Shown piece by piece: positions 1 to 10,144 of a DNA stretch of 64,000 nucleotides. Source of the DNA: Verrucomicrobiota bacterium (GTDB lineage: Bacteria > Verrucomicrobiota > Verrucomicrobiia > Chthoniobacterales > UBA10450); NCBI GenBank assembly GCA_019244415.1, contig JAFASN010000130.1, positions 22,270 through 86,269 of the forward strand, in the 5' to 3' direction. How positions within the stretch are numbered: position 1 is the first letter of the stretch; each line of letters starts with the position of its first letter. The notes beneath the pieces were generated by a model. It worked only from the letters and a program-made list of their open reading frames with translations. It made no database searches and was not told the DNA's origin. The position numbers were made by a program, and so were the translations under genes.

Positions 1-1170
1 CCGCGCTTATCGCAGGCGGTGGATTTTCGGCGCGAGGACGACGTTTTCACGTTGAATTTTGACAATCATGGCGTGTTCCACGTGGAACAAATCCCATGCT
101 GGCTCACGCACACGACGCGCCAAACGGCCGAGATCATCCGCGCAAATTTGCATCGCTCGCCCTTATTTCAACGACGGATCCAGGGTACGGGCACCCGGTA
201 CTGCCCGTCCATCGAAGATAAAATTGTTCGCTTCGCCGAACGCGAATCTCATCACATTTTTCTTGAACCCGAGGGGAGGCACTCCGAGGAAATCTACGTC
301 AACGGACTCTCTACCAGCCTGCCGTTTGATGTCCAAATCGCCTTACTCAGGACGATTCCAGGTATGTACTCAGCTGAAATCGTGCGACCGGGGTACGCGG
401 TTGAGTACGATTTTTTCCCGCCGACAGAGTTGAAGCGAACGCTAGAAACGAAGCGCATCGAGCGCCTATATCTCGCAGGGCAGGTGAATGGCACATCCGG
501 GTACGAGGAAGCGGCCGGCCAGGGGCTCGTGGCGGGCATTAATGCAGCCCTAAAGACACAAGGGCGCGGAGAATTCACGCTGGCTCGAGAAACGAGTTAC
601 ATCGGAGTGATGATCGATGACCTTGTCACACGGGGAACTGACGAGCCGTACCGCATGTTCACAAGCCGGGCGGAGAACCGGCTGAATTTGCGGCAAGATA
701 ATGCTGACCTGAGACTCACGGAACTAGGAGCGAGCATTGGCCTCGTCGATTCCGACCGGCTCACACGTTTCCGCGCCAAACGCGAGGAGATAACGCGCGT
801 TCAGGCCAAAGCCGATGCGCTTCACGTGAACGGAAAAGCACTACTCGCAGCGATGCGCTCGCCCGAGTTCCGGCTCGGTGATCTGCCTGCGGAAATACGC
901 GCTCAGGCTTCCGATGACGTCTGGCGGCATCTTTGGATCGAGAGCCGCTACGCCGGGTACATCGCTCGCCAGACAAGCGCCCGGCCCGAAGAACGAATGT
1001 TGATACCGGGTTCAGTGGATCTCACGCGCGCTCCAGGACTTCGTAACGAGACGCGTGAAAAGCTCGCTTTGCTTAAGCCGAGTTCATGGACCGAAGCAGC
1101 GCGAATCCCTGGGTTGACAGCAGCCGATCTCGCAATCCTTCAAGTCTGGATACGGAAGCACAGTTGTTGA
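1..1170 (+). CDS. mnmG: tRNA uridine-5-carboxymethylaminomethyl modification enzyme MnmG (GidA), C-terminal part; 5' end outside window
   Basis: Reading frame open from base 1 (PRLSQAVDF...); MnmG-like segments [28 protein letters not shown] and [38 protein letters not shown]. Confidence 0.97.
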   Translation, partial: PRLSQAVDFRREDDVFTLNFDNHGVFHVEQIPCWLTHTTRQTAEIIRANLHRSPLFQRRIQGTGTRYCPSIEDKIVRFAERESHHIFLEPEGRHSEEIYVNGLSTSLPFDVQIALLRTIPGMYSAEIVRPGYAVEYDFFPPTELKRTLETKRIERLYLAGQVNGTSGYEEAAGQGLVAGINAALKTQGRGEFTLARETSYIGVMIDDLVTRGTDEPYRMFTSRAENRLNLRQDNADLRLTELGASIGLVDSDRLTRFRAKREEITRVQAKADALHVNGKALLAAMRSPEFRLGDLPAEIRAQASDDVWRHLWIESRYAGYIARQTSARPEERMLIPGSVDLTRAPGLRNETREKLALLKPSSWTEAARIPGLTAADLAILQVWIRKHSC

Positions 1171-1781
1171 AATACCTAGTACTCAGCTCTGTCGCGGCGT
1201 ACCTTGTTGGCTCGATCCCCTTCGGGTATTTAGCCGGGCGATGTGCCGGAATCGATGTACGCCAGCATGGAAGTGGTAACATCGGTGCTACTAACGTTTT
1301 ACGCGTTCTTGGAAAGCAGTATGGATATAGTGTCTTCGCAGCTGACACTCTCAAGGGTTTTTTACCGGTCCGGTTCGCGCTTTGGCTCGGTCACGCCGGC
1401 GGCGCTCCGGTGTACTTTGGCATCGTTGCGGCGGTATGCGCCGTGTTGGGGCACTCGTTTCCGGTTTGGCTCCGCTTTCGCGGCGGGAAGGGAGTAGCGA
1501 CTTCCGCCGGCGCCTGCTTTGGACTGCTTCCGCTTGAGACGGCAATCTGCGCGGCGGTTTGGATCATTGCATTCTTGCTTTTGCGCTACGTTTCCCTCGC
1601 CTCCATTTGCGCCGTGATTGCGCTTCCCCTGAGTACATGGCTGCTGCTGCCGCCGGTAAATACCGGCCACCGCTTACTCCTGCTTTTCAGCGTCGCGATT
1701 GCGGTTTTAGTCGTACTGCGGCATCGAGGAAACATTCGACGCCTGATTGAAGGCACTGAGCCACGGTTCTCTCGAAAGTGA
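1164..1781 (+). CDS. plsY: glycerol-3-phosphate acyltransferase PlsY (probable TTG start at 1164/1167, inside the longer listed ORF)
   Basis: [50 protein letters not shown] motifs. Confidence 0.93.
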   Translation: MLKYLVLSSVAAYLVGSIPFGYLAGRCAGIDVRQHGSGNIGATNVLRVLGKQYGYSVFAADTLKGFLPVRFALWLGHAGGAPVYFGIVAAVCAVLGHSFPVWLRFRGGKGVATSAGACFGLLPLETAICAAVWIIAFLLLRYVSLASICAVIALPLSTWLLLPPVNTGHRLLLLFSVAIAVLVVLRHRGNIRRLIEGTEPRFSRK

Positions 1782-2773
1782 AAACGACCGCAATCATCGG
1801 CGCGGGCAGCTGGGGCACAGCGCTGGCGGCGTTATGGGCAAAGGACGGGCGGCCAATTACGATTTGGGGAAAGCGTCCGGAGCTGATGGCCTCAATGCTG
1901 CGTACGCGCGAGAACGCCGATTATTTGCCCGGCGTTCGCATTCCTAAGAACATCCAGCCAACCAGCGATTTCGCTGATTGTTCCGGTGCCGAGCTGCTCG
2001 TATTCGTCACACCATCGATGGCTCTCCGGCAGATTGCGGCGAGCGTGCGCGCGGCCGGCGTTCGCTCAGGCGCGACGTTGCTCAGCTGCACGAAAGGGAT
2101 CGAACATGGCAGCGGAAAACGGATGAGCGAAATTCTCGAGGACGTATTTCCGGGCCATGCAATCGCCGTACTTTCCGGGCCGAACCTGGCCATCGAAGTC
2201 GCGCGCGGATTACCCACCGCCACAGTGATCGGATGCGCGCACGAAAGCTGCGCAAAAGAATTGCAGAGTTTCCTCGGCAGCGAGCTGTTCCGCGTTTACA
2301 CGAGTACAGACCTCGTCAGCATCGAACTCGGGGGCGCGTTGAAAAATGTCTTCGCGCTTCCCGCGGGTGTCGTGGACGGTCTGAGTCTCGGCGATAATTC
2401 CAAAGCGGCACTCGTGACGCGCTGCATGGCTGAGATGTTGCGGCTCGGCACCGCGATGGGCGGAAACGCACGCACGTTTTACGGGTTAAGCGGCGCGGGC
2501 GATCTGATTGCCACCTGTTTCAGCCAGCACAGCCGCAATCGACGCGTCGGTGAACGGCTTGGGCGGGCGGAAACGCTGGCCCAAATCCAAGCCGATATGC
2601 AGATGGTGGCGGAGGGAATTCCGACGGCGAAAAGCGCTTATGAGTGCGCGCGCCGCCTGGGCGTTGACACACCGATCATAGACCAGGTTTACGCGGTGCT
2701 CTACGAAGACAAACCGCTTTTGTTCGCCATGCAGGAACTGCTCGGGCGCGATCCCAAAGCCGAGCGGCTCTAA
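1778..2773 (+). CDS. gpsA: NAD(P)H-dependent glycerol-3-phosphate dehydrogenase
   Basis: GAGSWGTALAALWAKDG; VLSGPNLAIEVARGLPTA; ELGGALKNVFALPAGVVDGL; GLSGAGDLIATCFSQHSRNR. Confidence 0.97.
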   Translation: MKTTAIIGAGSWGTALAALWAKDGRPITIWGKRPELMASMLRTRENADYLPGVRIPKNIQPTSDFADCSGAELLVFVTPSMALRQIAASVRAAGVRSGATLLSCTKGIEHGSGKRMSEILEDVFPGHAIAVLSGPNLAIEVARGLPTATVIGCAHESCAKELQSFLGSELFRVYTSTDLVSIELGGALKNVFALPAGVVDGLSLGDNSKAALVTRCMAEMLRLGTAMGGNARTFYGLSGAGDLIATCFSQHSRNRRVGERLGRAETLAQIQADMQMVAEGIPTAKSAYECARRLGVDTPIIDQVYAVLYEDKPLLFAMQELLGRDPKAERL

Positions 2774-3357
2774 GCGGCGGACGCGTACTGCGCGAAGACC
2801 TGCCGGAGAGCTTCCGGATAGAGCGCGTGCTCGGCTTGCTGGATGCGCTTGTGCAATGAGTCGGGCGTGTCTGTTTCCAGCACCGGTACTTCGCGTTGAG
2901 CAATGATGTCACCATGGTCGATCAGTTCATCGACGTAATGCACGGTCACGCCGGTGATTTTTTCCCTCGCTGCAAGCGCTTGTTCCCACGCGCGCAATCC
3001 GGGGAATTTCGGAAGCAACGAAGGATGAATGTTAATGATCCGCCGAGGAAACGCGTTCAGTATCGCTTTTTTCAAGATCCGCATGAACCCGGCGAGTACG
3101 ACAAACTCGGTGTTCGCTTCACGCAGTATTCTCACCAACTCCGCTTCGGCGCCTGGGTCGAGCCGAGTACGGAAATCACCTGGCGAGAGACAGGTATGCG
3201 GGACGCCGAATTCTCGCGCGATCTCCAGAATGGGCGCGTTCTTCACATCGGAAATCACCGCCACCGGCGTTGCGGCGAGCCGGCCTTCACGAACGGCTTG
3301 GAGAATTGCGCGGCAGTTTGAACCTTTGCCCGAGCCAAGGATTGCGATCTTAACCAT
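2770..3357 (-). CDS. purN: phosphoribosylglycinamide formyltransferase PurN (start at MVKIAILGSGKGSN)
   Basis: LGSGKGSNCRAIL; LAGFMRIL; NIHPSLLPKFPGLRAWEQALAA; GVTVHYVDELIDHGDIIAQ. Confidence 0.95.
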   Translation of the reverse strand: MVKIAILGSGKGSNCRAILQAVREGRLAATPVAVISDVKNAPILEIAREFGVPHTCLSPGDFRTRLDPGAEAELVRILREANTEFVVLAGFMRILKKAILNAFPRRIINIHPSLLPKFPGLRAWEQALAAREKITGVTVHYVDELIDHGDIIAQREVPVLETDTPDSLHKRIQQAEHALYPEALRQVFAQYASAA

Positions 3358-3829
3358 TCCGCATCTTGTCCAGTAACGCCGTGGTGGAGTACCCCGCTTG
3401 GAACGGGATGATCTCAACCTTCGCGCCGAAGTCTGCGACCATGCGCCGTTCTTCCCGATCAAGCGAGTCGATGTTGTAATCGCCGCCTTTCACATAGATG
3501 GCCGGTTGCGCCGCTTCGAGGAAGCGCGTCGCAAGTTCCTCATGAAAAATGGTCACGTAAGTGACCGATTCGAGCGCGGCGAGTACTTCGGCGCGGTCCC
3601 GTTCGGTATTGAGCGGCCGGCTTTCCCCTTTCAGCATACGCACGGAGGCATCACCATTGAGCCCGACGGCGAGCGCGTCTCCGAGCCGGCGCGCCGCGGC
3701 AAGGTAACGCACATGCCCGACGTGAAGAATGTCGAAGCAGCCGTTCGTTGCCACAAGCGATTTGCCTTGGGCGCGTAGCCGGCGGGACTCCTCGCGCAAT
3801 TGAGAAAGATCGAGGATTTTCTCTCTCAT
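3350..3829 (-). CDS. D-glycero-beta-D-manno-heptose 1-phosphate adenylyltransferase (RfaE domain 2 type)
   Basis: TNGCFDILHVGHVRYLAAARRLGD; RPLNTERDRAEVLAAL; VKGGDYN. Confidence 0.92.
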   Translation of the reverse strand: MREKILDLSQLREESRRLRAQGKSLVATNGCFDILHVGHVRYLAAARRLGDALAVGLNGDASVRMLKGESRPLNTERDRAEVLAALESVTYVTIFHEELATRFLEAAQPAIYVKGGDYNIDSLDREERRMVADFGAKVEIIPFQAGYSTTALLDKMRNG

Positions 3830-4719
3830 GGGGTGAACCCGACACAGTGCAGCGCTTTCGGCAGCAACTCGAAAACCGCTGGCTCATTGCCGATCATTTC
3901 ACCATCTACGTTGAACCACATCCCGGGTCGCGAAGTAATCGCCACCTTTTGCGCCCGCCGGAAGATCACTGCATCGGAGCCAAGATGTCGCCCCAGCAAA
4001 ATTTGCGCAGCGACGATGGCGAGCTCGGCCGGGCCGCGCTCCGGAATTAAGACGACATCGAGCAATCCATCGTCGATCTTCGCTTCCGGTGCGATCGGAA
4101 CACCGCCCGCGACATAGCGGCCGTTCGCGATGACGACGTTGTATAAATCAGTTTCCCAGCCGGGTGTATCATCCAGCGCGACGGTGGTGGTGTAGCCGCG
4201 CAGCTCGGAAAAGGCAGCCGCCGCCGAACGCAAGTACGCCAGCGGTCCCCACGTCTGCTTCATTTCGGGCGTAAGTTTTTCATCAACCACGCCGCTGAAC
4301 CCGCCCGAGGAGACGTTCAGGAAATAGCGGACCCGGTCACTCGTCACACGCACGAGGTCAACATCGCGCGTCTGGCCGGCGCGGATGATCTCGACCGCAG
4401 TTTCCACGTCGCCGGGCAGCCCAAGTGTGCGGGCGAAATCGTTGCCGGTGCCGAGCGGCACGATTCCGAGCGCGGTGCCGCAATGCTCGGTCGCGATTCC
4501 ATTCACCACTTCATTGAGCGTGCCATCACCGCCGGCCGACACGATTAACTCCGCTCCTGCCCGCGCTGCTTCGCGCGCCGCCTGTTCGGCGTGTCCTGGC
4601 GCTTGCGTGAGGTGAAATTCGTCCGGTCGCAACAGCTCTAATTGCCTGCGGATCGCATCAGTCTCTCTCACCGACCCGGCGATTGGATTGAGAATGACTG
4701 CGGTGCGCACGAACGACAC
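3826..4719 (-). CDS. YegS/BmrU-type diacylglycerol/lipid kinase
   Basis: SAGGDGTLNEVVNG; GIVPLGTGNDFARTL. Confidence 0.9.
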   Translation of the reverse strand: MSFVRTAVILNPIAGSVRETDAIRRQLELLRPDEFHLTQAPGHAEQAAREAARAGAELIVSAGGDGTLNEVVNGIATEHCGTALGIVPLGTGNDFARTLGLPGDVETAVEIIRAGQTRDVDLVRVTSDRVRYFLNVSSGGFSGVVDEKLTPEMKQTWGPLAYLRSAAAAFSELRGYTTTVALDDTPGWETDLYNVVIANGRYVAGGVPIAPEAKIDDGLLDVVLIPERGPAELAIVAAQILLGRHLGSDAVIFRRAQKVAITSRPGMWFNVDGEMIGNEPAVFELLPKALHCVGFTP

Positions 4720-5479
4720 TCAGCCGCCGGAAGCGGCGAAGCAACGCTCCTTTTCGCTTGCCGAACGAGTAAGTGAATGGTTCAACGCGGGAATGCCAAC
4801 ACGGCCGGCTGATTTCGCCATCTCGAGCGATCCCGTTCCCGCCCGAACTGCGGATTTGGCGGAGCAATCGTCTCAGCCGGAGCTGTACTCAGGGCCGGCG
4901 TCGCTCTTCGCCGTCGCGCGCAATCCCACCACGCTGTTCGTTTGCTGGAATGTGAATTGGGCAGCGGTCTTTGCACACGCGCTGCCGGTGGATCGCAGAG
5001 CGCACGTGAAGTTGAGGTCGGCGCGCGGCGAGCGTACTCACCCTGTCGAGCCGCTGAGCGGAACTTGTTGCATTGGCGACTTGGAACCTGGAGACACGTA
5101 CGAGATCGAGCTCGGTTTCATTCCTGCGCCCGAGCAATGGCAACCGATCACTTCAGCTCCGGCGGTGGAGCTGCCGCGGCAAACGATCGCGATCGACAGC
5201 GCGATCGTGGATGTTGCCAGCGTGCCGTTCCATCTTGAATTTCAGGAGCTGGTGGAATTATTCGACGGTAACGGGAGGGTCGCCGAAGCGCTGGCGGAAC
5301 TCGAGCGACGCGCGGCCGAGAGCGATCTCAGCGCCCGTGTGGATCAGGAGCCGGCGCGCGTACTCAAACTCTCCGCCGAAACGTTGCAGAAAATCACGGC
5401 CACGCGCGAAAAGCTAACGAGATCCCAACCGCGGCGCCTCGAGCGGGAGCAATGGCTCGGCAGCAGTTTGCACGGATGA
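4688..5479 (+). CDS. DUF4912-like protein
   Basis: Central segment (ARNPTTLFVCWNV... GDLEPGDTYEIELGFI) resembles DUF4912 proteins; family call from memory. Confidence 0.6.
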   Translation: MRMTAVRTNDTQPPEAAKQRSFSLAERVSEWFNAGMPTRPADFAISSDPVPARTADLAEQSSQPELYSGPASLFAVARNPTTLFVCWNVNWAAVFAHALPVDRRAHVKLRSARGERTHPVEPLSGTCCIGDLEPGDTYEIELGFIPAPEQWQPITSAPAVELPRQTIAIDSAIVDVASVPFHLEFQELVELFDGNGRVAEALAELERRAAESDLSARVDQEPARVLKLSAETLQKITATREKLTRSQPRRLEREQWLGSSLHG

Positions 5480-5484
5480 GCTGA

Positions 5485-6207
5485 CTACATCTGGCCAAGG
5501 TGCTGCTCGAGCAGCTTCTGCATCTCGCGCGGCTTGGTAAGAATGATGGAGTTCCCTTTGACCTCGAGCAGTTCCTGGGCGCGCAATTTGGCGAGAGTAC
5601 GGGAAAGCGTTTCGCTGGTGCTGCCCATTTCGGCGGCAAGTACACGCTTGGTGCGGTCGAGGCGAATTTCGCAGTCCTTTTGCGGGAGCGGTCGCGGGCA
5701 ACGTTTCAGGAGCCAGTTGGCCAGTCGCGTTTCCATGTCTTTGAGGGTGAGATCGTCGAGAAGTCCCACGATCACGCGCAGGTGCTGGCTCATTGAGCCG
5801 AGCATGCGCAGCGCGAGCTCCGGCCGTTTACGCACAAGCTCCACGAACTCCGTTTTAGGGACGAGCAACACTGTACTTTGCTCAGTGGCGCGAGCGTTGG
5901 CTGGATAGCCCGTTTCGGACGCGAGCGATGCTTCCGCGAACGATTCCACAGGGCGGAAAAGGTAAATCGTCTGTTCTTTCCCCGCTGCGCTGACGCGATG
6001 AACATTGATCGCGCCTCTCTGCACAATGTAAAAACCTTCCGAGCGTGCGCCTTCGCGAAACAGGTACTCACCTTTGGCCAGCTGCTTGGTCACGGCGAAG
6101 GACGCGATGGCATCGATGTCGCTCTGCGCCAGGCCGACAAAAAGCTGGCAGCTGCGTAATGTACTCGCGACGACAATCTGCCGGAAGCCGCTCCCGTCCA
6201 GTGGCAT
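5485..6207 (-). CDS. Crp/Fnr family transcriptional regulator, probably regulator of the adjacent nos cluster
   Basis: cNMP-binding fold (GEYLFREGARSEGFYIVQRGAINVHR) plus C-terminal HTH with GSTSETLSRTLAKL, which has the E--SR recognition pattern of FNR-type regulators. Confidence 0.9.
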   Translation of the reverse strand: MPLDGSGFRQIVVASTLRSCQLFVGLAQSDIDAIASFAVTKQLAKGEYLFREGARSEGFYIVQRGAINVHRVSAAGKEQTIYLFRPVESFAEASLASETGYPANARATEQSTVLLVPKTEFVELVRKRPELALRMLGSMSQHLRVIVGLLDDLTLKDMETRLANWLLKRCPRPLPQKDCEIRLDRTKRVLAAEMGSTSETLSRTLAKLRAQELLEVKGNSIILTKPREMQKLLEQHLGQM

Positions 6208-6231
6208 GGGCAGAAGCCTAACGCGCCGCGG

Positions 6232-6444
6232 CTATTCGTCGCGCCAAAAATGCGTCAGCCAGCCGCCGGAGAGCCTTTCCACCCGCGAGCGAAATCCTTC
6301 GCCGGCCAGCTTCTCGATAAGCGGCGCGGGAAGAAACGGCGACGAAATCGTGAGTCCCTCGCCGGGCGCGAGCGCCTCAATGGCGGCGCGTATTTCGGGT
6401 AACGGCTCCGTTCCCTGCGCGATGATCGGCCGCACATCGAACAT
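6232..6444 (-). CDS. DUF2249-like small protein
   Basis: MFDVRPIIAQGTEPLPEIRAAIEALAPGEGLTISSPFLPAPLIEKLAGEGF...; typical length and position next to denitrification genes. Confidence 0.65.
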   Translation of the reverse strand: MFDVRPIIAQGTEPLPEIRAAIEALAPGEGLTISSPFLPAPLIEKLAGEGFRSRVERLSGGWLTHFWRDE

Positions 6445-6458
6445 TTTGAATTTCACCG

Positions 6459-7232
6459 TCACCCTTCCCACTGTTTCAGCCTCGCACTGGCGAAGTGAGT
6501 GAGCGCTCCGGCCCAGACCAGCGCGATGAATCCAAACCAGAGAGCTGCATGCGCGATCCACCACGCCGCCAGCGGCGTCGTGCCGGCTGCTTCCGCGGGA
6601 ATTTGCTGCAAGGCGAAAAGCGCTTCGATGCGAAAGGCGTCGAGCGGATTCAACATCAAGCACGCCGTCCAGATCTCAGGAACGCGCTGAAGTACAGGCC
6701 ACCGCGCAGCGAAGAGCGCCACCAAATCAATGCCGACGAGCATTAGCAGCCATGCGCTGACGGCGGTGATGAGCGCCTGCGCACGATCGCGCGCGAGAAA
6801 GCCGCAAGCGAGGCCAAGGGCGACGAAAGCCGCCGCCAGCAGAAGCGTTTGCGAAAACAGCAGCGCGAGCGAAGCGAGCGTTGCTCCTGCGAAGAAAGCC
6901 GGAACAAACAACAGCAGCAGTACCGAACCGAAAATCGAGAAGAGCGCAAAAAATTTGCAGATCACAAACGTGCGGCGTCGTAAAGGCTGACTCAACAGGA
7001 GCGGCCATTCCTCGCGTTCGCCTTGCGCGCTGCTCACTCCCGCCAGCAACGAGAACAGCGAGACAAAGTACAGCGCGACCTGAAGAATGAAGAACCCGGT
7101 CGCGTTTGCATCCTCGGCAAACAGCAGGGCAGCCACTCCGCCCAGCAGCGCCAGAGCCGAGAACACCTGAAAATAACGGTTGATTACGACCGAGCGAAGC
7201 TCGCGACGAAACACCGCACGCGAAACATGCAT
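6459..7232 (-). CDS. nosY: ABC transporter permease, NosY-like
   Basis: Multi-TM protein directly after nosF with overlapping stop/start; conserved position in nos clusters. Confidence 0.8.
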   Translation of the reverse strand: MHVSRAVFRRELRSVVINRYFQVFSALALLGGVAALLFAEDANATGFFILQVALYFVSLFSLLAGVSSAQGEREEWPLLLSQPLRRRTFVICKFFALFSIFGSVLLLLFVPAFFAGATLASLALLFSQTLLLAAAFVALGLACGFLARDRAQALITAVSAWLLMLVGIDLVALFAARWPVLQRVPEIWTACLMLNPLDAFRIEALFALQQIPAEAAGTTPLAAWWIAHAALWFGFIALVWAGALTHFASARLKQWEG

Positions 7233-7233
7233 G

Positions 7234-7950
7234 TCAGACCGCAGCGACATTTTCGCGATCGCCCTCACGCGGCGCGAACCGCTCAAGCTCTTCAAAATCG
7301 TGCGGAAGATCGTTCGGATGCAGCTCGCACTCTATCCTTCCCTCACGGCAAAGCAGGCAATGATCGGCCACGCCGTTCCATTCCGCGATCAGGTGAGTGG
7401 TCACGAGCACGGTTTTCCCGCGCTCCGCTTCGCTTTGCAGGATTTCCTGCAGCCGCTTTCGCCAACGCGGGTCAAGACTCAGCCCCGGTTCATCGAGTAA
7501 AAGTACCGGCGCGTCCGGCAGCAGCAGCAAGGCAAGCCCGAGGCGCTGACGCATCCCGCCGGACAGCGCTGCCGTGCGAACGCGCTCGACATCCTGCACG
7601 CCGGCCAGCTCGAGCATCGCTCCCGGTCTCGATGGCGCGACGCCGCGCAATTGCCCATAGAAGCGCAACAGTTCGCCACCCGTAAGACGCGCGTGAAAGC
7701 TCGGGCTCTGCGGTAAGTACGAGAGCGATCGCAGAGCCGCCAGCCGGTCGTGCGCAATGTCGATGCGGTTCACGTGCGCGCTGCCCCGATCCGCTTTCAC
7801 CAGCCCGGCGAGAATCTTCATGGTGGTACTTTTGCCGGCGCCATTTGCGCCCACGAGCAGGGTTATTGCGCCGCGCTGGGCGCGCAGATTCAGCCCGCGC
7901 AGCACTTCTTTGCCCGCGAAGCTTTTTCGCAGATCGCGCGCGACAATCAT
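7234..7950 (-). CDS. nosF: ABC transporter ATP-binding protein, NosF-like
   Basis: Walker A GANGAGKSTTMKIL, signature LSGGMRQRLGLALLLL, Walker B PVLLLDEPGLSLDP. Confidence 0.9.
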   Translation of the reverse strand: MIVARDLRKSFAGKEVLRGLNLRAQRGAITLLVGANGAGKSTTMKILAGLVKADRGSAHVNRIDIAHDRLAALRSLSYLPQSPSFHARLTGGELLRFYGQLRGVAPSRPGAMLELAGVQDVERVRTAALSGGMRQRLGLALLLLPDAPVLLLDEPGLSLDPRWRKRLQEILQSEAERGKTVLVTTHLIAEWNGVADHCLLCREGRIECELHPNDLPHDFEELERFAPREGDRENVAAV

Positions 7951-7966
7951 CCCGCTTGCTCTCCCT

Positions 7967-9463
7967 TCACCTCGCCCCGGCCGCGGTGCTGGCGCGTCGC
8001 GCTCGTATTTTCCAGAACTCCCGCGTAAGCGGCGCCGGATCTTCGATCGAGCTCACTCCGGGAATTTGCGCGCGCTGGTTCGCAAACTGGAGCAGCTTTA
8101 CCGCCGGGCTGCCGGACAGAAACGCGATTGGCGGAAAATTGCGCCGCAGCAAACCGAACAGGTCCACCTCACGATGCGGCAAATCTCCGATGCCGTCGTG
8201 GTTCAGGTCGATCTCGGCGCCGTTGTCCCACAAATTCCCGACGCCGTTTACAGCCCACGCGTTTTGCTCGATGTCCGAGCCGCCGGTTTCGACCGTGTGC
8301 AGGTTTCCGGCAAACACATTCTCGGTGAACTGGTTGCTGTCCTGGTTGGCCGCGAATTTCAGGCCAATGTAATTGTCACAAACGCGGTTGCGCGCGATCT
8401 CGTTGCCGTTGCATTGATTGAACGAGAGACCGACCGCGTCTTTCTCGACCACGTTGTCTTCGAATCGGCAGCGGTCACTCGATTGCACGATGAGGCCGTA
8501 TGCCCGCTGGCCGCGATTGCTGAGGAAACGATTCCCGCGCACGAGCGCTTCTTTTGAAAACATGATTGCGCCGCCCGCGGCGTTATCGCTGAAGGTGTTG
8601 TTCACCACCGCATTCGTGTCGGAGTACATGTAGTGCAGCCCGTAGCGCGTCTGGTGCACGTAATTGTTTTCCGCCCGGGAGTTGTTGGTGAACGAGAAGT
8701 AAATTCCGTCGCGCGTATCGCTAATGTCGTTCCCGCGAATGAGATTACCGTCGCAATTCCACTGGTGCACACCGTTGCCGCGCCAGTTGTTGAGCAGCGC
8801 GGTGTCGCAATTTTCGGTACTTTGGCCCACGCCCTTTTCCACCGGCTCGCCTGAAACCGGAATCGTCGTTTTGCCTTGAATGCGATTCTCGAGTACGCGC
8901 GCGCCGGAAACTTTCTTGAGGTAAACGCCATGAAGCGAATTGGCGATGACGCAATGTTCGATCGTCACGCGATTGCCGGTGACGAACACCGCCGCGTCAT
9001 CCTCGAGCAGTTTCAATCCCGAGCCGGTGATCCGCAGATCGCGGAGAGTAACGTCGTTCGCCGCAATGGTGACGACTTTGCCGGTGTGATCACCGCGAAT
9101 CTCCGCGCCGGCGTCACCGGCAAGCGTCAGCGGTTTGTTAATAACGAGCGCGCCGTTATGAACGCCCGCTTCGATGCGAATGGTGGAATGCGGAGCGGCC
9201 GCATCGATTCGCTGTTGCAGCGGGAGCGTCGCGGCAAGCAGCGGTTGTGAAAACAATAACAGCGCCGCAAAGGCCTGGGGAGCGCACGCGACCTCGCGTG
9301 TATGTTTCGGCGCCCTCGCCGAAACCACCCTCCTAGAGACGAACGGCGAGTCGTCGTTCGCAGCACGCGAGTCGCGTGCGCTCCGCAGAAAATATCGCGC
9401 GCGAACGGCGCGTACGACGCCGAGTCGGAGTACGGACCGAAGCGTAACGGGCGCGAGCGTCAT
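7967..9463 (-). CDS. nosD: NosD-like periplasmic copper-processing protein (right-handed beta-helix)
   Basis: Repeated NxxxxN beta-helix repeats (NRVTIEHCVIANSLHGVYLKKVSGARVLENRIQGK...; DTRDGIYFSFTNNSRAENNYVHQTRYGLHYMYSD); position between nosZ and nosF; N-terminal codons overlap a repeat, so start uncertain. Confidence 0.9.
   Translation of the reverse strand: MTLAPVTLRSVLRLGVVRAVRARYFLRSARDSRAANDDSPFVSRRVVSARAPKHTREVACAPQAFAALLLFSQPLLAATLPLQQRIDAAAPHSTIRIEAGVHNGALVINKPLTLAGDAGAEIRGDHTGKVVTIAANDVTLRDLRITGSGLKLLEDDAAVFVTGNRVTIEHCVIANSLHGVYLKKVSGARVLENRIQGKTTIPVSGEPVEKGVGQSTENCDTALLNNWRGNGVHQWNCDGNLIRGNDISDTRDGIYFSFTNNSRAENNYVHQTRYGLHYMYSDTNAVVNNTFSDNAAGGAIMFSKEALVRGNRFLSNRGQRAYGLIVQSSDRCRFEDNVVEKDAVGLSFNQCNGNEIARNRVCDNYIGLKFAANQDSNQFTENVFAGNLHTVETGGSDIEQNAWAVNGVGNLWDNGAEIDLNHDGIGDLPHREVDLFGLLRRNFPPIAFLSGSPAVKLLQFANQRAQIPGVSSIEDPAPLTREFWKIRARRASTAAGAR
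9279..9384. repeat. Composite hairpin repeat inside the nosD 5' coding region
   Basis: Outer arms ggagcgcacgcgacctcgcgtg (9279..9300) and gcacgcgagtcgcgtgcgctcc (9363..9384); inner hairpins TTTCGGCG-ccct-CGCCGAAA (9305..9324) and cgaacggcg-agt-cgtcgttcg (9340..9360). Confidence 0.85.
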
Positions 9464-10089
9464 GCAAACGGTTCCTTTCGCGAGAACCAGCCGGCCAGCA
9501 TGATCATCAAGACCGACGCGCAGAGCAGAATGGCGCCGAGCTGCGGGAAGCTGTACTCACGGAAGTTCGCGATCTGTTTTACCCCGATGAGCAGCGGCGT
9601 GAACGGCTTGATGCGCACCGGCGCGTGTGGGTCGAGGTTGTGCCCGTAGGTGTAGAGCCGGTACCAGAACGACGCGATGGAAAAGATGCCGAAGTAGCAG
9701 TAAACGGCGAAGAGATCGACGAGGTTGCCCATGCTGCCGAACACGATCGAGCGCAGGATCATGAGGATGATCAAACCGAACACGAACGGCATCCAGCGCA
9801 TCTCCAGGAAATCGGCCTGCTGGATCGGCTTCATGCCGATGTAATGATTCAGGCCGTTAATTTCGTTCAGGTGCTGCCCGTTCAATCCGCCGCCGACGAT
9901 CTTGTAGGTGTAGATGTAGAGATCGAGCCCGTCTGAGTACTGCGGTGCGACGAGGTGCATGCGCCAGAGCGGAAAGAAGAGCGAGACCGCGATCGTGATC
10001 GCCGCGGCGAGCAGCAGCAAACGAGACCTCAAGTTCAGCGGCCGGCTCAGAAACCGGAATTCTCGCCGGAGCAGCTCGGAAATGTTCAT
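9460..10089 (-). CDS. Integral membrane protein of the nos cluster (NosB-like position; function uncertain)
   Basis: Several hydrophobic segments; start MNISELLRREF; immediately downstream of nosZ as nosB is in clade II clusters. Confidence 0.6.
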   Translation of the reverse strand: MNISELLRREFRFLSRPLNLRSRLLLLAAAITIAVSLFFPLWRMHLVAPQYSDGLDLYIYTYKIVGGGLNGQHLNEINGLNHYIGMKPIQQADFLEMRWMPFVFGLIILMILRSIVFGSMGNLVDLFAVYCYFGIFSIASFWYRLYTYGHNLDPHAPVRIKPFTPLLIGVKQIANFREYSFPQLGAILLCASVLMIMLAGWFSRKEPFA

Positions 10090-10144
10090 GGCCAAATCGT
10101 TCGTCGCAGCTGGAGCGGGGGTACTCCAGCCGGGCAAACGGTCA

